From Thermoplasmata archaeon (GTDB taxonomy: Archaea; Thermoplasmatota; Thermoplasmata; Lutacidiplasmatales; UBA184), in assembly GCA_022749905.1 (NCBI GenBank), contig JAKIWU010000062.1:1-7803 (forward strand): a DNA stretch of 7,803 bases, given 5' to 3'. The notes beneath the pieces were generated by a model. That model saw only the letters and a list, made by a program, of their open reading frames with translations. It was not told the DNA's origin and ran no database searches. This document shows, one piece after another, positions 4,834 to 7,803 of this stretch (its first letter is position 1; every line of letters starts with the position of its first letter). Made by a program: the position numbers and the translations under genes.

Positions 4834-6390
4834 ATGGATTTCCGCTGGAAGGTGCTCGGGGTCGTCTCCATCGGGAGCCTGATGGGCTCCATCGACAGCA
4901 CCGTGCTCCTGATCGCGTTCCCCGCGATCGCCCGCGAGCTCGGCGCCGATCTCGTCGAGATGGTCTGGTCGCTCATGATCTACCTCCTGATGGGCACCGC
5001 GCTCGTCCTTTCGATTGGTCGCGTCTCCGATATGAAAGGTCGTAAGAGACTCTACAATGCGGGATTCGGCGTCTTTGTCGTTGGGAGCCTTCTCAGCGGA
5101 TTCGCCCAATCGGGCGTGGAGCTCGTCGCCGCCCGGGCCGTTCAAGGGATCGGAGGGGCGATGCTGGTCGCGAACTCCTTCGCGATCCTCTCCGACGCGT
5201 TCCCCCCGAACGAGCGGGGGCGGGCGTTCGGCATCAACTCCGTGATCTGGGGCGTCGGCTCCATCGTGGGGGTCGGTCTCGGAGGATTCATCCTCACGGT
5301 CACGAGCTGGCGCTGGATCTTCTTCATCAACGTCCCGATCGGCGTCGCCGCCACGATCCTCGCGCAGGTCTTCCTGCGCGAGTCGGTGACGCCGAACCCC
5401 CGGGAAACGTTCGACTTCGTCGCGGCACTCCTCTTCATCGGAGCTCTGTCCACCTTCCTCCTCGGGGTCACGGACTGGATCGTTCTCGGTTGGGGTGCTT
5501 GGGGGACGACCGCCCCGCTCCTCCTCGCGGGGCCCTTCCTTGCTGCCTTCCTGTACTGGGAGGGATGGGTGAGCCGGGACCCGATCCTCCCGTTCTCGCT
5601 CTTTACGCGATGGCTGTTCAGCGCCTCCCTCCTCGCCTCGCTCCTCCAGGGCATCGCGATCTTCGTCACCAACTTCCTGCTCATGGTCTACTTCCAGGGG
5701 ATCCGCGGCATCTCGGTCCTTTCTGCCGCCTACCTCCTCGTGCCCCTCTCGGTCGCGCTCGGGGTCGTCGGCCCGCTCGGGGGCCGACTCTCGGATCGGT
5801 ATGGCGCGCGCGTGATCTCGACCGTGGGACTCGCCGTCCAAGCTGCCGCGCTCCTCGGGTTCTCGACCCTCGCCACGGGAACCTCCCTCTGGACGGTCGC
5901 TGGATGGGAGGCGGTGATGGGCGTCGGGGGCGGCCTCTTCTTCCCGGCGAACACCTCCTCGATCATGGCGGGGGCCCCCCGGGCCCGCTACGGCGTCGCC
6001 TCGGGCGTGATGATGACCCTGCGGAACTCCTCCATGGCCCTCAGCTTCGCCGTCGGACTCATCGTCCTCACGTCCAACCTCCCCAGCGGCACCGCGGCCA
6101 CGCTGTTCGGAGGGAGTTTCACGCCGACCGGCCTCGCCCGGATCGGGCTGACCGCGTCGCAGCTGGACCGAGCGTTCCTCGATGGGATGGGACTTGCTTT
6201 CCGAGTCTCCGCCGCACTCGTGCTGATCGCGGCCCTCTTCTCGCTCCTCCGCGGCCAGGAACACCGCGAGGGGGAGGTCGTGATCGTGCACCAGACGACG
6301 GTGCGGCGGCCTGGTACGCCACGCGAGGACCGGCCCGGGGGCGTCGTGCCGACCGGGGCGGCGTCCGAGACCTCCTCCGCCCCGCATTGA
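4834..6390 (+). CDS. DHA2-family (EmrB/QacA-type, 14-TM) MFS drug/solute exporter
   Basis: This 518-residue protein in the cytoplasmic membrane is probably a proton-driven exporter of small hydrophobic molecules. Helix 1 carries SIDSTVLLIAFPAI with D21, the DHA2 'lDxTivnvAlP' motif. Motif A follows as GRVSDMKGRKRL (62-73). R101 and QGIGGAM form the motif B region. GSIVGVGLGGFI (142-153), followed by SWRWIFFINVPIG (158-170), is the motif C region and post-helix signature of 14-TM antiporters. GGRLSDRYGAR (316-326) is the second-half motif A copy. Length and hydrophobic periodicity agree with 14 helices. About 45 hydrophilic residues form a C-terminal cytoplasmic tail. The start at ATG 4834 was chosen because helix 1 begins there; the in-frame ATG at 4687 would add 49 basic, non-membrane residues and overlap the pilin 2 upstream element. 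Substrate is unknown and no local TetR/MarR-type regulator is present. Confidence 0.9.
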   Translation: MDFRWKVLGVVSIGSLMGSIDSTVLLIAFPAIARELGADLVEMVWSLMIYLLMGTALVLSIGRVSDMKGRKRLYNAGFGVFVVGSLLSGFAQSGVELVAARAVQGIGGAMLVANSFAILSDAFPPNERGRAFGINSVIWGVGSIVGVGLGGFILTVTSWRWIFFINVPIGVAATILAQVFLRESVTPNPRETFDFVAALLFIGALSTFLLGVTDWIVLGWGAWGTTAPLLLAGPFLAAFLYWEGWVSRDPILPFSLFTRWLFSASLLASLLQGIAIFVTNFLLMVYFQGIRGISVLSAAYLLVPLSVALGVVGPLGGRLSDRYGARVISTVGLAVQAAALLGFSTLATGTSLWTVAGWEAVMGVGGGLFFPANTSSIMAGAPRARYGVASGVMMTLRNSSMALSFAVGLIVLTSNLPSGTAATLFGGSFTPTGLARIGLTASQLDRAFLDGMGLAFRVSAALVLIAALFSLLRGQEHREGEVVIVHQTTVRRPGTPREDRPGGVVPTGAASETSSAPH

Positions 6391-6419
6391 CCCGACGGAT
6401 CCTGAGACCTCCGCCCCAG

Positions 6420-6438
6420 TTTTCTGGCAAAGGTTTTT
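6420..6438 (+). terminator. T-rich stretch between exporter and prs
   Basis: The 82-bp gap (6391-6472) contains TTTT at 6420-6423 and TTTTT at 6434-6438. T-runs of this kind after a stop codon are compatible with archaeal termination of the exporter transcript. The same A/T-rich patch lies about 35-50 bp before the prs start and could instead be part of its promoter, although no good TATA box is visible. Confidence 0.35.
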
Positions 6439-6472
6439 CCGCGCGCCTTCGTCCTCGCGCACGAGGGGTTTC

Positions 6473-7354
6473 GTGCACGTCATCGGTGGGCAGGCCTCGA
6501 CCGCTCTCGCCGAGCGGATCTCCCGGGAACTCGGCAACGCCCCGTTCGCGATCCCGTTCGTCAAGCGGTTCCCCGACGGTGAGCTCTACGTGCGAGTCGG
6601 GGGCCGACTCGCGGGCGAGGACGTCGTGCTCGTGCAGTCGACACGGACCGACCAGGACGTCGTCGAGCTCCTCCTGCTCGAGGACGCCATTCGGGAGGCG
6701 GGAGCCCGTCGCCTCACCGTCGTCGTGCCGTACTTCGGGTACGCACGTCAGGACCGGTCCTTCTACCCGGGCGAGCCCGTGAGCGCCCGATGCATGACGC
6801 GCCATCTCGAGCTCTCGGCTGATGCGGTCGTTACGGTCGACATGCACTCCGCCGCGACGCTCCAGAGCTTCACGAAGCCCGCGTTCGAGGCGAGCGGCAT
6901 CCCCGCGATCGCCCGCCTCCTGCGCGAACGGCCGGTGGACCTCCTCGTCTCGCCGGACAAGGGCGGGACCGATCGGGTCCGGCGGATGGCGCTCCTCCTC
7001 GAGAAACCGTGGATGGCTCTCGAGAAGAAACGGATCGACTCCGATCGCGTCGAGCTCATGCTCCCTTCGGCAAGCCCGATCGAGCTCGAAGGCAAGCACA
7101 TCGTGATCGTGGACGACGTCATCTCCACGGGGGGAACGATCGTGGAGGCCGCGAAGCTGCTGCGGCGCCACAAGGTGGGGGCGACCGCCGCCGCGTGCAC
7201 CCACGGGCTCTTCCTAAAGGACGCGTTCGAGCGCATCAAGGCCGTCACCGACGACCTCTACTCGACCGACACGCTCCAGAATCCGGCGGAGAAGGCCTCC
7301 GTCGCACCCGACATCGCCCAGATCCTCCGCAAGGACGTCGCCGAGCTCGCCTAG
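6473..7354 (+). CDS. prs: Ribose-phosphate pyrophosphokinase (PRPP synthetase)
   Basis: This cytoplasmic enzyme makes PRPP from ribose 5-phosphate and ATP for purine, pyrimidine, histidine and tryptophan synthesis. The 293 residues match the short archaeal form. Motifs in order are RFPDGE (32-37), PYFGYARQDR (86-95) of the ATP loop, VTVDMHS (120-126) with the conserved H125, SPDKGG (160-165), the catalytic-loop lysine K185 in EKKR with R187, and the PRPP/ribose-phosphate loop VDDVISTGGT (213-222). No key residue is missing. The start is GTG 6473, immediately followed by the conserved HVIGG strand. GAGGGG 4 nt upstream is a close-spaced, modest Shine-Dalgarno. An open frame starts 13 nt after its stop on the same strand and may share its transcript. 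Confidence 0.96.
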   Translation: MHVIGGQASTALAERISRELGNAPFAIPFVKRFPDGELYVRVGGRLAGEDVVLVQSTRTDQDVVELLLLEDAIREAGARRLTVVVPYFGYARQDRSFYPGEPVSARCMTRHLELSADAVVTVDMHSAATLQSFTKPAFEASGIPAIARLLRERPVDLLVSPDKGGTDRVRRMALLLEKPWMALEKKRIDSDRVELMLPSASPIELEGKHIVIVDDVISTGGTIVEAAKLLRRHKVGATAAACTHGLFLKDAFERIKAVTDDLYSTDTLQNPAEKASVAPDIAQILRKDVAELA

Positions 7355-7367
7355 GGCGGCCGGGACC

Positions 7368-7803
7368 GTGTCGACACCCCTCCCACGCCCCGCGACCGAG
7401 GCGCCCTCGGACGAGCTCCTCGAGAGGACCCACCGGCTCCGCCAGGAGCTCACCCGACGGGGGGAGTTCCTCGCCGCCTCGTGGGCGGAGGAGGCGGCCC
7501 ACGATCTCAAGTCCGGACGCCTCTCGGGATGGTACTATCCCCCGGAGGGGGGCGCTCCGGGCCTCGTGTTCTACTCGGTTCGCGGGGGACGGGCGTTCGC
7601 CCACGTGCATGTGGAAACGGGGAGCGACGGACCCATGCGGGCCCTTAGTCTTGTTCGCTCGGTGCTCCACGGGCTCCCGGAGGAGGTCCGACGCGCGGAC
7701 GTGGGGCTCTCGGGACTCACCGAGTCGGAAGAGGTCGCGTTTGGAGGGCGGCTGCTCGCGGAGCTGGGGGGATCCTTGCTCGTACGGCGCTCCCTCGAGC
7801 GCG
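7368..7803 (+). CDS. Unrecognised protein downstream of prs, 3' truncated by window edge
   Basis: From GTG 7368, 13 nt after the prs stop, the frame stays open for 145 codons to the right edge. There is no clear Shine-Dalgarno, which would fit translational coupling or re-initiation after prs. The first 45 or so residues are helical and charged (SDELLERTHRLRQELTRRGEFLAASWAEEAAHDLKSG, residues 15-51). An alpha/beta-looking part follows: GWYYPP, LVFYSVRGGRAFAHVHVE, then SLVRSVLHGLPEEVRRADVGLSGL and EEVAFGGRLLAELGGSLLVRRSLER. The strand-helix pattern is faintly reminiscent of the N-terminal half of a GNAT acetyltransferase, but no acetyl-CoA loop is visible and the rest is outside the window. 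I do not recognise the family. Codon use and GC3 look like the neighbours, which supports a real gene. Confidence 0.6.
   Translation, partial: MSTPLPRPATEAPSDELLERTHRLRQELTRRGEFLAASWAEEAAHDLKSGRLSGWYYPPEGGAPGLVFYSVRGGRAFAHVHVETGSDGPMRALSLVRSVLHGLPEEVRRADVGLSGLTESEEVAFGGRLLAELGGSLLVRRSLER

Noticed and set aside
4801..6564. Open frame of about 590 codons on the - strand across the MFS exporter
   Set aside because: It is low-complexity Arg/Glu/Asp-rich antisense sequence with no motif, while the + strand exporter shows clear family signatures.
5490..6782. Long + strand frame overlapping the exporter and prs
   Set aside because: Pro/Arg/Gly-rich composition, in another frame over two confidently identified genes.

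Overview
The window looks like a GC-rich archaeal chromosome fragment, most likely Thermoplasmatota or a relative. The evidence is two type IV pilins with the archaeal KRGVSP / hydrophobic N-terminus, an archaeal-type (S26B, Sec11-like) signal peptidase, a short archaeal-type PRPP synthetase, TATA-like boxes in several intergenic gaps, and a mix of Shine-Dalgarno-led and apparently leaderless starts. The lineage is an inference from gene content; no rRNA or other marker is present.

Layout. (1) The left edge holds the C-terminal end of a Trm112-like zinc protein on the + strand. It meets a kynurenine-formamidase-like cyclase on the - strand, and the two stop codons overlap inside one CTAG. (2) A short divergent gap with one TATA-like box separates the cyclase from a + strand pair: a COG4280-like polytopic membrane protein and, 27 nt later, a signal peptidase I with unusually long charged tails. 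(3) On the - strand lie two paralogous type IV pilin genes in tandem. Each has its own TATA box, upstream element, leader and downstream pyrimidine tract, so the whole transcription unit appears to have been duplicated. (4) Facing away from the second pilin is a 14-TM DHA2-type MFS exporter, probably leaderless. (5) Then come ribose-phosphate pyrophosphokinase (prs) and, 13 nt after it, an unrecognised open reading frame that runs off the right edge.

Functional reading. The window is mostly cell-envelope biology (secretion peptidase, pilins, exporter, membrane protein) flanked by housekeeping genes (Trm112-like, prs). No prepilin peptidase, pilus ATPase or platform protein is present, so the pilins must be assembled by machinery encoded elsewhere. 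The most interesting signal is the pilin pair. The N-termini are nearly identical, the heads have diverged but keep four cysteines, and the promoter-upstream DNA is conserved without gaps well beyond the TATA box. This suggests co-regulated variant pilins controlled by a specific DNA-binding factor. I found no convincing evidence of an undescribed defence or mobile system here.
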